Assembly (NCBI GenBank): GCA_039105265.1
Contig: JAPFFF010000397.1
Location: 1-23,666, forward strand
Reading direction: 5' to 3'
Length of the DNA: 23,666 nucleotides
DNA from: Tritrichomonas musculus
Lineage: Eukaryota > Parabasalia > Tritrichomonadida > Tritrichomonadidae
The position numbers and the translations under genes were made by a program. Below are positions 1 through 8,908 of the stretch, in pieces. Within the stretch, counting starts at the first letter, position 1; every line of letters starts with the position of its first letter. Below the pieces are notes generated by a model. It had not been told where the DNA came from, searched no databases, and saw only the letters and a list, made by a program, of their open reading frames with translations.

Positions 1-56
1 AACTCTGTTCACTTGTGAGAAACGTTTGAATAAGAATAACTGAGATTAAGCTTTAA

Positions 57-92
57 TTTTTACTGATTTTACTTAATTTCGAAATCGTTTTT
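57..92. other. phased T-tracts in each monomer (possible bent DNA)
   Basis: Within the monomer, T-runs lie at 57-61, 67-70, 77-79 and 88-92, with centres near 59, 68.5, 78 and 90, that is about one helical turn apart. A/T-tracts phased with the helix are known to produce intrinsic curvature, a common property of satellite DNA. The next tract is an A-run at 104-107. In K2 units C58 shortens the first run. Curvature is a prediction from spacing, not a measurement. Confidence 0.45.
76..85. other. 10-bp palindrome ATTTCGAAAT, invariant in the array
   Basis: ATTTCGAAAT equals its own reverse complement and is followed at once by CG (positions 86-87). By reading, it is unchanged in every one of the 181 units, including the otherwise aberrant monomer 82. 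It sits inside the best conserved stretch of the unit (64-90). A symmetrical site in each unit could bind a dimeric protein, but this is inference. It does not match the CENP-B box (nTTCGnnnnAnnCGGGn) on either strand, because the A and CGGG positions fail. It contains TTCGAA, so BstBI would be expected to cut nearly every monomer. Confidence 0.85.
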
Positions 93-131
93 AATTATCT
101 TACAAAAGTGTTTGAGATTTGTGTTTTATTT

Positions 132-262
132 AACTCTGTTCATTTGTGAGAAATGTTAGAATAAGAATAACTGAGATTAAGCTTTAATTTTTATTGATTT
201 TACTTAATTTCGAAATCGTTTTTAATTATCTTACAAAAGTGTTTGAGATTTGTGTTTTATTT
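132..262 (+). repeat. monomer 2: N-class unit with K-like T63 (possible chimera)
   Basis: This unit combines the N head (T23, A27, A30), C40 and the ordinary G44/A48/A49 middle with T63. Elsewhere I see T63 only in K units (monomers 10, 49 and the K2 units). The next unit, monomer 3, is K1. A short conversion tract or crossover between an N unit and a T63-bearing K unit, with the switch between positions 51 and 63, would explain it; an independent C-to-T change is equally simple. Confidence 0.6.
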
Positions 263-1048
263 AACTCTGTTCATTTGTGAGAAACGTTTGAATAAGAATA
301 ATTGATATTGCGCTTTAATTTTTACTGATTTTACTTAATTTCGAAATCGTTTTTAATTATCTTACAAAAGTGTTTGAGATTTGTGTTTTATTTAACTCTG
401 TTCATTTGTGAGAAACGTTTGAATAAGAATAACTGAGATTAAGCTTTAATTTTTACTGATTTTACTTAATTTCGAAATCGTTTTTAATTATCTTACAAAA
501 GTGTTTGAGATTTGTGTTTTATTTAACTCTGTTCATTTGTGAGAAACGTTTGAATAAGAATAACTGAGATTAAGCTTTAATTTTTACTGATTTTACTTAA
601 TTTCGAAATCGTTTATAATTATCTTACAAAAGTGTTTGAGATTTATGTTTTATTTAACTCTGTTCATTTGTGAGAAATGTTAGAATAAGAATAATTGAGA
701 TTAAGCTTTAATTTTTACTGATTTTACTTAATTTCGAAATCGTTTTTAATTATCTTACAAAAGTGTTTGAGATTTGTGTTTTATTTAACTCTGTTCATTT
801 GTGAGAAATGTTAGATTAAGAATAACTGAGATTAAGCTTTAATTTTTACTGATTTTACTTAATTTCGAAATCGTTTTTAATTATCTTACAAAAGTGTTTG
901 AGATTTGTGTTTTATTTAACTCTGTTCATTTGTGAGAAACGTTTGAATAAGAATAACTGAGATTAAGCTTTAATTTTTACTGATTTTACTTAATTTCGAA
1001 ATCGTTTTTAATTATCTTACAAAAGTGTTTGAGATTTGTGTTTTATTT
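263..1048 (+). repeat. six-monomer block K1-H-H-N-M-H, copy 1
   Basis: Monomers 3-8 have the order K1, H, H (A91 and A121), N (T40), M, H. The same order with the same diagnostic bases recurs at 8778-9563, 65 monomers (8515 bp) to the right. After this block the left copy goes to an M unit with A91 at once, while the right copy first has two more M units. Shared order over this distance points to duplication of a block of whole monomers followed by local gain or loss. Confidence 0.75.
641..651 (+). other. ATTTATGTTTT: yeast ARS-consensus-like string made by G121A
   Basis: Units with A121 contain ATTTATGTTTT at positions 117-127, which fits the budding-yeast ARS core WTTTAYRTTTW exactly; ordinary units (ATTTGTGTTTT) miss by one base. 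It is seen in 14 units: at 641, 4440, 5881, 7846, 9156, 10335, 11251, 13740, 14788, 17801, 19242, 20814, 22124 and 23434. The motif is only meaningful in Saccharomyces-type yeasts, which this window does not otherwise suggest. I report it as a string match, not as an origin. Confidence 0.25.
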
Positions 1049-2358
1049 AACTCTGTTCATTTGTGAGAAATGTTAGATTAAGAATAACTGAGATTAAGCT
1101 TTAATTTTTACTGATTTTACTTAATTTCGAAATCGTTTATAATTATCTTACAAAAGTGTTTGAGATTTGTGTTTTATTTAACTCTGTTCACTTGTGAGAA
1201 ACGTTTGAATAAGAATAATTGATATTGCGCTTTAATTTTTATTGATTTTACTTAATTTCGAAATCGTTTTTAATTATCTTACAAAAGTGTTTGAGATTTG
1301 TGTTTTATTTAACTCTGTTCATTTGTGAGAAACGTTTGAATAAGAATAACTGAGATTAAGCTTTAATTTTTACTGATTTTACTTAATTTCGAAATCGTTT
1401 TTAATTATCTTACAAAAGTGTTTGAGATTTGTGTTTTATTTAACTCTGTTCACTTGTGAGAAACGTTTGAATAAGAATAACTGAGATTAAGCTTTAATTT
1501 TTACTGATTTTACTTAATTTCGAAATCGTTTTTAATTATCTTACAAAAGTGTTTGAGATTTGTGTTTTATTTAACTCTGTTCATTTGTGAGAAACGTTTG
1601 AATAGGAATAATTGAGATTAAGCTTTAATTTTTACTGATTTTACTTAATTTCGAAATCGTTTATAATTATCTTACAAAAGTGTTTGAGATTTGTGTTTTA
1701 TTTAACTCTGTTCATTTGTGAGAAATGTTAGATTAAGAATAATTGAGATTAAGCTTTAATTTTTACTGATTTTACTTAATTTCGAAATCGTTTTTAATTA
1801 TCTTACAAAAGTGTTTGAGATTTGTGTTTTATTTAACTCTGTTCATTTGTGAGAAATGTTAGATTAAGAATAATTGAGATTAAGCTTTAATTTTTACTGA
1901 TTTTACTTAATTTCGAAATCGTTTTTAATTATCTTACAAAAGTGTTTGAGATTTGTGTTTTATTTAACTCTGTTCATTTGTGAGAAACGTTTGAATAAGA
2001 ATAATTGATATTGCGCTTTAATTTTTACTGATTTTACTTAATTTCGAAATCGTTTTTAATTATCTTACAAAAGTGTTTGAGATTTGTGTTTTATTTAACT
2101 CTGTTCATTTGTGAGAAATGTTAGATTAAGAATAATTGAGATTAAGCTTTAATTTTTACTGATTTTACTTAATTTCGAAATCGTTTTTAATTATCTTACA
2201 AAAGTGTTTGAGATTTGTGTTTTATTTAACTCTGTTCATTTGTGAGAAACGTTTGAATAAGAATAACTGAGATTAAGCTTTAATTTTTACTGATTTTACT
2301 TAATTTCGAAATCGTTTTTAATTATCTTACAAAAGTGTTTGAGATTTGTGTTTTATTT
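1049..2358 (+). repeat. ten-monomer block related to 6158-7729
   Basis: Monomers 9-18 read M(A91), K1(T63), H, H(C12), G, M(T40), M(T40), K1, M(T40), H. Monomers 48-59 have the same series, with two further units (M with A91, then H) inserted after the G unit. Monomers 9-13 match 48-52 at a lag of 39 units, and 14-18 match 55-59 at a lag of 41. K1 units carrying T63 without A51 or C58 occur only in monomers 10 and 49, at equivalent places in the two blocks, which supports common origin. Confidence 0.75.
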
Positions 2359-3406
2359 AACTCTGTTCATTTGTGAGAAATGTTAGATTAAGAATAACTG
2401 AGATTAAGCTTTAATTTTTACTGATTTTACTTAATTTCGAAATCGTTTTTAATTATCTTACAAAAGTGTTTGAGATTTGTGTTTTATTTAACTCTGTTCA
2501 TTTGTGAGAAATGTTAGATTAAGAATAACTGAGATTAAGCTTTAATTTTTACTGATTTTACTTAATTTCGAAATCGTTTTTAATTATCTTACAAAAGTGT
2601 TTGAGATTTGTGTTTTATTTAACTCTGTTCACTTGTGAGAAACGTTTGAATAAGAATAACTGAGATTAAGCTTTAATTTTTACTGATTTTACTTAATTTC
2701 GAAATCGTTTTTAATTATCTTCTAAAAGTGTTTGAGATTTGTGTTTTATTTAACTCTGTTCATTTGTGAGAAACGTTTGAATAAGAATAACTGAGATTAA
2801 GCTTTAATTTTTACTGATTTTACTTAATTTCGAAATCGTTTTTAATTATCTTACAAAAGTGTTTGAGATTTGTGTTTTATTTAACTCTGTTCATTTGTGA
2901 GAAATGTTAGAATAAGAATAATTGAGATTAAGCTTTAATTTTTACTGATTTTACTTAATTTCGAAATCGTTTATAATTATCTTACAAAAGTGTTTGAGAT
3001 TTGTGTTTTATTTAACTCTGTTCACTTGTGAGAAACGTTTGAATAAGAATAATTGAGATTAAGCTTTAATTTTTACTGATTTTACTTAATTTCGAAATCG
3101 TTTATAATTATCTTACAAAAGTGTTTGAGATTTGTGTTTTATTTAACTCTGTTCACTTGTGAGAAATGTTAGATTAAGAATAACTGAGATTAAGCTTTAA
3201 TTTTTACTGATTTTACTTAATTTCGAAATCGTTTTTAATTATCTTACAAAAGTGTTTGAGATTTGTGTTTTATTTAACTCTGTTCACTTGTGAGAAACGT
3301 TTGAATAAGAATAACTGAGATTAAGCTTTAATTTTTACTGATTTTACTTAATTTCGAAATCGTTTTTAATTATCTTACAAAAGTGTTTGAGATTTGTGTT
3401 TTATTT
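2359..3406 (+). repeat. irregular segment of mixed monomers
   Basis: Monomers 19-26 (M, M, H, H, N, H, M, H) do not match a long block elsewhere by my reading. Monomer 21 (2621-2751) has TCTAAAAG in place of TACAAAAG at positions 101-108 (A102C and C103T), a combination seen nowhere else in the window. C12 is frequent here (monomers 21, 24, 25, 26). The series H, N(A91), H at monomers 22-24 resembles monomers 26-28 and 37-39, so this may be an older or eroded relative of the following 11-mer. Confidence 0.55.
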
Positions 3407-4847
3407 AACTCTGTTCATTTGTGAGAAATGTTAGAATAAGAATAATTGAGATTAAGCTTTAATTTTTACTGATTTTACTTAATTTCGAAATCGTTTATAA
3501 TTATCTTACAAAAGTGTTTGAGATTTGTGTTTTATTTAACTCTGTTTACTTGTGAGAAACGTTTGAATAAGAATAATTGAGATTAAGCTTTAATTTTTAC
3601 TGATTTTACTTAATTTCGAAATCGTTTTTAATTATCTTACAAAAGTGTTTGAGATTTGTGTTTTATTTAACTCTGTTCATTTGTGAGAAACGTTTGAATA
3701 AGAATAACTGAGATTAAGCTTTAATTTTTACTGATTTTACTTAATTTCGAAATCGTTTTTAATTATCTTACAAAAGTGTTTGAGATTTGTGTTTTATTTA
3801 ACTCTGTTCATTTGTGAGAAACGTTTGAATAAGAATAATTGAGATTAAGCTTTAATTTTTACTGATTTTACTTAATTTCGAAATCGTTTTTAATTATCTT
3901 ACAAAAGTGTTTGAGATTTGTGTTTTATTTAACTCTGTTCACTTGTGAGAAACGTTTGAATAAGAATAATTGATATTGCGCTTTAATTTTTACTGATTTT
4001 ACTTAATTTCGAAATCGTTTTTAATTATCTTACAAAAGTGTTTGAGATTTGTGTTTTATTTAACTCTGTTCATTTGTGAGAAATGTTAGATTAAGAATAA
4101 TTGAGATTAAGCTTTAATTTTTACTGATTTTACTTAATTTCGAAATCGTTTTTAATTATCTTACAAAAGTGTTTGAGATTTGTGTTTTATTTAACTCTGT
4201 TCATTTGTGAGAAACGTTTGAATAAGAATAACTGAGATTAAGCTTTAATTTTTACTGATTTTACTTAATTTCGAAATCGTTTTTAATTATCTTACAAAAG
4301 TGTTTGAGATTTGTGTTTTATTTAACTCTGTTCATTTGTGAGAAACGTTTGAATAAGAATAACTGAGATTAAGCTTTAATTTTTACTGATTTTACTTAAT
4401 TTCGAAATCGTTTTTAATTATCTTACAAAAGTGTTTGAGATTTATGTTTTATTTAACTCTGTTCACTTGTGAGAAACGTTTGAATAAGAATAACTGAGAT
4501 TAAGCTTTAATTTTTACTGATTTTACTTAATTTCGAAATCGTTTTTAATTATCTTATAAAAGTGTTTGAGATTTGTGTTTTATTTAACTCTGTTCATTTG
4601 TGAGAAATGTTAGATTAAGAATAACTGAGATTAAGCTTTAATTTTTACTGATTTTACTTAATTTCGAAATCGTTTTTAATTATCTTACAAAAGTGTTTGA
4701 GATTTGTGTTTTATTTAACTCTGTTCATTTGTGAGAAACGTTTGAATAAGAATAACTGAGATTAAGCTTTAATTTTTACTGATTTTACTTAATTTCGAAA
4801 TCGTTTTTAATTATCTTACAAAAGTGTTTGAGATTTGTGTTTTATTT
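3407..4847 (+). repeat. 11-monomer higher-order repeat, copy 1 (1441 bp)
   Basis: Monomers 27-37 are N(T40, A91), H(T10, C12, T40), H, H(T40), K1, M(T40), H, H(A121), H(C12, T103), M, H. The first ten recur in the same order at 4848-6157. Two rare markers fix the register: T10 in the second unit (TCTGTTTACT, only in monomers 28 and 39) and TATAAAAG following an A121 unit. Among the first ten monomers I find one difference between copies (T or A at position 91 of the fourth unit), so about 1310 bp are nearly identical. This implies a recent tandem duplication. Confidence 0.85.
4555..4562 (+). other. TATAAAAG variant of the TACAAAAG segment
   Basis: C103T changes TACAAAAG to TATAAAAG, a canonical TATA-box string. 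It also occurs at 5996-6003, 10057-10064 and 17523-17530. In a 76% AT satellite this can arise by chance from a single transition, and all four copies sit inside duplicated blocks, so they may represent only two mutational events. There is no gene downstream. Promoter activity is not supported beyond the string itself. Confidence 0.3.
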
Positions 4848-6157
4848 AACTCTGTTCATTTGTGAGAAATGTTAGAATAAGAATAATTGAGATTAAGCTT
4901 TAATTTTTACTGATTTTACTTAATTTCGAAATCGTTTATAATTATCTTACAAAAGTGTTTGAGATTTGTGTTTTATTTAACTCTGTTTACTTGTGAGAAA
5001 CGTTTGAATAAGAATAATTGAGATTAAGCTTTAATTTTTACTGATTTTACTTAATTTCGAAATCGTTTTTAATTATCTTACAAAAGTGTTTGAGATTTGT
5101 GTTTTATTTAACTCTGTTCATTTGTGAGAAACGTTTGAATAAGAATAACTGAGATTAAGCTTTAATTTTTACTGATTTTACTTAATTTCGAAATCGTTTT
5201 TAATTATCTTACAAAAGTGTTTGAGATTTGTGTTTTATTTAACTCTGTTCATTTGTGAGAAACGTTTGAATAAGAATAATTGAGATTAAGCTTTAATTTT
5301 TACTGATTTTACTTAATTTCGAAATCGTTTATAATTATCTTACAAAAGTGTTTGAGATTTGTGTTTTATTTAACTCTGTTCACTTGTGAGAAACGTTTGA
5401 ATAAGAATAATTGATATTGCGCTTTAATTTTTACTGATTTTACTTAATTTCGAAATCGTTTTTAATTATCTTACAAAAGTGTTTGAGATTTGTGTTTTAT
5501 TTAACTCTGTTCATTTGTGAGAAATGTTAGATTAAGAATAATTGAGATTAAGCTTTAATTTTTACTGATTTTACTTAATTTCGAAATCGTTTTTAATTAT
5601 CTTACAAAAGTGTTTGAGATTTGTGTTTTATTTAACTCTGTTCATTTGTGAGAAACGTTTGAATAAGAATAACTGAGATTAAGCTTTAATTTTTACTGAT
5701 TTTACTTAATTTCGAAATCGTTTTTAATTATCTTACAAAAGTGTTTGAGATTTGTGTTTTATTTAACTCTGTTCATTTGTGAGAAACGTTTGAATAAGAA
5801 TAACTGAGATTAAGCTTTAATTTTTACTGATTTTACTTAATTTCGAAATCGTTTTTAATTATCTTACAAAAGTGTTTGAGATTTATGTTTTATTTAACTC
5901 TGTTCACTTGTGAGAAACGTTTGAATAAGAATAACTGAGATTAAGCTTTAATTTTTACTGATTTTACTTAATTTCGAAATCGTTTTTAATTATCTTATAA
6001 AAGTGTTTGAGATTTGTGTTTTATTTAACTCTGTTCATTTGTGAGAAATGTTAGATTAAGAATAACTGAGATTAAGCTTTAATTTTTACTGATTTTACTT
6101 AATTTCGAAATCGTTTTTAATTATCTTACAAAAGTGTTTGAGATTTGTGTTTTATTT
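4848..6157 (+). repeat. 11-monomer higher-order repeat, copy 2 (ten units matched)
   Basis: Monomers 38-47 repeat monomers 27-36 at a lag of exactly 11 units (1441 bp), including the T10/C12 unit at 4979, the K1 unit at 5372, the A121 unit at 5765 and the T103 unit at 5896. The eleventh unit differs: monomer 48 is M with A91 where copy 1 has H. Copy 2 therefore breaks off there and joins the block that resembles 1049-2358. The breakpoint lies at or near 6157-6290. Confidence 0.85.
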
Positions 6158-7729
6158 AACTCTGTTCATTTGTGAGAAATGTTAGATTAAGAATAACTGA
6201 GATTAAGCTTTAATTTTTACTGATTTTACTTAATTTCGAAATCGTTTATAATTATCTTACAAAAGTGTTTGAGATTTGTGTTTTATTTAACTCTGTTCAC
6301 TTGTGAGAAACGTTTGAATAAGAATAATTGATATTGCGCTTTAATTTTTATTGATTTTACTTAATTTCGAAATCGTTTTTAATTATCTTACAAAAGTGTT
6401 TGAGATTTGTGTTTTATTTAACTCTGTTCATTTGTGAGAAACGTTTGAATAAGAATAACTGAGATTAAGCTTTAATTTTTACTGATTTTACTTAATTTCG
6501 AAATCGTTTTTAATTATCTTACAAAAGTGTTTGAGATTTGTGTTTTATTTAACTCTGTTCACTTGTGAGAAACGTTTGAATAAGAATAACTGAGATTAAG
6601 CTTTAATTTTTACTGATTTTACTTAATTTCGAAATCGTTTTTAATTATCTTACAAAAGTGTTTGAGATTTGTGTTTTATTTAACTCTGTTCATTTGTGAG
6701 AAACGTTTGAATAGGAATAATTGAGATTAAGCTTTAATTTTTACTGATTTTACTTAATTTCGAAATCGTTTATAATTATCTTACAAAAGTGTTTGAGATT
6801 TGTGTTTTATTTAACTCTGTTCATTTGTGAGAAATGTTAGATTAAGAATAACTGAGATTAAGCTTTAATTTTTACTGATTTTACTTAATTTCGAAATCGT
6901 TTATAATTATCTTACAAAAGTGTTTGAGATTTGTGTTTTATTTAACTCTGTTCATTTGTGAGAAACGTTTGAATAAGAATAACTGAGATTAAGCTTTAAT
7001 TTTTACTGATTTTACTTAATTTCGAAATCGTTTTTAATTATCTTACAAAAGTGTTTGAGATTTGTGTTTTATTTAACTCTGTTCATTTGTGAGAAATGTT
7101 AGATTAAGAATAATTGAGATTAAGCTTTAATTTTTACTGATTTTACTTAATTTCGAAATCGTTTTTAATTATCTTACAAAAGTGTTTGAGATTTGTGTTT
7201 TATTTAACTCTGTTCATTTGTGAGAAATGTTAGATTAAGAATAATTGAGATTAAGCTTTAATTTTTACTGATTTTACTTAATTTCGAAATCGTTTTTAAT
7301 TATCTTACAAAAGTGTTTGAGATTTGTGTTTTATTTAACTCTGTTCATTTGTGAGAAACGTTTGAATAAGAATAATTGATATTGCGCTTTAATTTTTACT
7401 GATTTTACTTAATTTCGAAATCGTTTTTAATTATCTTACAAAAGTGTTTGAGATTTGTGTTTTATTTAACTCTGTTCATTTGTGAGAAATGTTAGATTAA
7501 GAATAATTGAGATTAAGCTTTAATTTTTACTGATTTTACTTAATTTCGAAATCGTTTTTAATTATCTTACAAAAGTGTTTGAGATTTGTGTTTTATTTAA
7601 CTCTGTTCATTTGTGAGAAACGTTTGAATAAGAATAACTGAGATTAAGCTTTAATTTTTACTGATTTTACTTAATTTCGAAATCGTTTTTAATTATCTTA
7701 CAAAAGTGTTTGAGATTTGTGTTTTATTT
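6158..7729 (+). repeat. twelve-monomer block, longer relative of 1049-2358
   Basis: Monomers 48-59 have the order M(A91), K1(T63), H, H(C12), G, M(A91), H, M(T40), M(T40), K1, M(T40), H. The left relative lacks the sixth and seventh units. The inserted pair M(A91)-H follows a G unit again at 8385-8646, so monomers 50-54 equal monomers 62-66 at a lag of twelve units (1572 bp). That lag is the same as that of the 12-mer repeat further right, hinting that a twelve-unit period was already forming here. Confidence 0.7.
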
Positions 7730-8908
7730 AACTCTGTTCATTTGTGAGAAACGTTTGAATAAGAATAACTGAGATTAAGCTTTAATTTTTACTGATTTTA
7801 CTTAATTTCGAAATCGTTTTCAATTATCTTACAAAAGTGTTTGAGATTTATGTTTTATTTAACTCTGTTCACTTGTGAGAAACGTTTGAATAAGAATAAC
7901 TGAGATTAAGCTTTAATTTTTACTGATTTTACTTAATTTCGAAATCGTTTTTAATTATCTTACAAAAGTGTTTGAGATTTGTGTTTTATTTAACTCTGTT
8001 CATTTGTGAGAAACGTTTGAATAAGAATAACTGAGATTAAGCTTTAATTTTTACTGATTTTACTTAATTTCGAAATCGTTTTTAATTATCTTACAAAAGT
8101 GTTTGAGATTTGTGTTTTATTTAACTCTGTTCACTTGTGAGAAACGTTTGAATAAGAATAACTGAGATTAAGCTTTAATTTTTACTGATTTTACTTAATT
8201 TCGAAATCGTTTTTAATTATCTTACAAAAGTGTTTGAGATTTGTGTTTTATTTAACTCTGTTCATTTGTGAGAAACGTTTGAATAGGAATAATTGAGATT
8301 AAGCTTTAATTTTTACTGATTTTACTTAATTTCGAAATCGTTTATAATTATCTTACAAAAGTGTTTGAGATTTGTGTTTTATTTAACTCTGTTCATTTGT
8401 GAGAAATGTTAGATTAAGAATAACTGAGATTAAGCTTTAATTTTTACTGATTTTACTTAATTTCGAAATCGTTTATAATTATCTTACAAAAGTGTTTGAG
8501 ATTTGTGTTTTATTTAACTCTGTTCATTTGTGAGAAACGTTTGAATAAGAATAACTGAGATTAAGCTTTAATTTTTACTGATTTTACTTAATTTCGAAAT
8601 CGTTTTTAATTATCTTACAAAAGTGTTTGAGATTTGTGTTTTATTTAACTCTGTTCACTTGTGAGAAACGTTTGAATAAGAATAATTGATATTGCGATTT
8701 AATCTTTATTGATTTTACTTAATTTCGAAATCGTTTTTAATTATCTTACAAAAGTGTTTGAGATTTGTGTTTTATTTAACTCTGTTCATTTGTGAGAAAC
8801 GTTTGAATAAGAATAATTGATATTGCGCTTTAATTTTTACTGATTTTACTTAATTTCGAAATCGTTTTTAATTATCTTACAAAAGTGTTTGAGATTTGTG
8901 TTTTATTT
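7599..8908 (+). repeat. ten-monomer divergent relative of the 12-mer repeat
   Basis: Monomers 59-68 are H, H(C92, A121), H(C12), H, H(C12), G, M(A91), H, K2, K1. The later 12-mer runs H, H, H(C92, A121), H(C12), H(C12), G, M(A91), M, M, M, K2, K1. The marker units C92/A121, G, M(A91) and the K2-K1 pair are in the same order, with different numbers of plain units between them. Monomer 67 (8647) is the first K2 unit in the window and monomer 60 the first with C92. The first unit overlaps the preceding block because it fits both patterns. Confidence 0.65.
8647..8908 (+). repeat. first K2-K1 monomer pair
   Basis: K units replace the usual middle TGAGATTAAG by TGATATTGCG (T44, G48, C49), which removes the HindIII site and adds a CpG. 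K1 units start at 263, 1180, 1966, 3931, 5372, 6289, 7337, 8778, 12314, 13100, 20305, 21877 and 22925. K2 units, with A51, C58 and T63 as well, start at 8647, 12183, 12969, 13755, 13886, 20174, 21746, 22794, 23449 and 23580. Left of 8647 only single K1 units occur. From 8647 on, K units come as K2-K1 or K2-K2 pairs. Confidence 0.85.

Larger units (their letters stand above)
1..131 (+). repeat. reference monomer (monomer 1, H class)
   Basis: First full unit, used here to define monomer positions 1-131. It is H class (C23, T27, A30) with C12, C40, G44, C51, C63, TT at 91-92, C103 and G121. Landmarks are AAACGTTT at 20-27 (8-bp palindrome), AAGCTT at 48-53, ATTTCGAAAT at 76-85 (10-bp palindrome), a second CpG at 86-87 and ATTTGTG at 117-123. 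In T12 monomers the same heptamer also occurs at 11-17. The phase is arbitrary: it is simply where the window begins. Confidence 0.95.

Noticed and set aside
48-53. Transposon terminal repeat or target-site duplication
   Set aside because: The short palindromes AAGCTT, AAACGTTT and ATTTCGAAAT occur in every or most monomers at fixed places. They delimit no element, and no insertion interrupts the array.
76-92. CENP-B box
   Set aside because: TTTCG is present, but the consensus nTTCGnnnnAnnCGGGn fails at the central A and at CGGG on both strands.
11-123. Internal sub-repeats within the monomer
   Set aside because: ATTTGTG occurs twice per unit (11-17 and 117-123), and CTTTAATTTTTACTGA loosely resembles the ACTTAATTT region, but matches are short and expected in such AT-rich sequence. 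I could not show that the 131-bp unit arose from a smaller repeat.
641-651. Replication origin based on exact ARS-core match in A121 units
   Set aside because: One 11-bp AT-rich match arising by a single transition in a 76% AT repeat is weak, and the motif applies to budding yeasts only. Kept as a string note, not as an origin.
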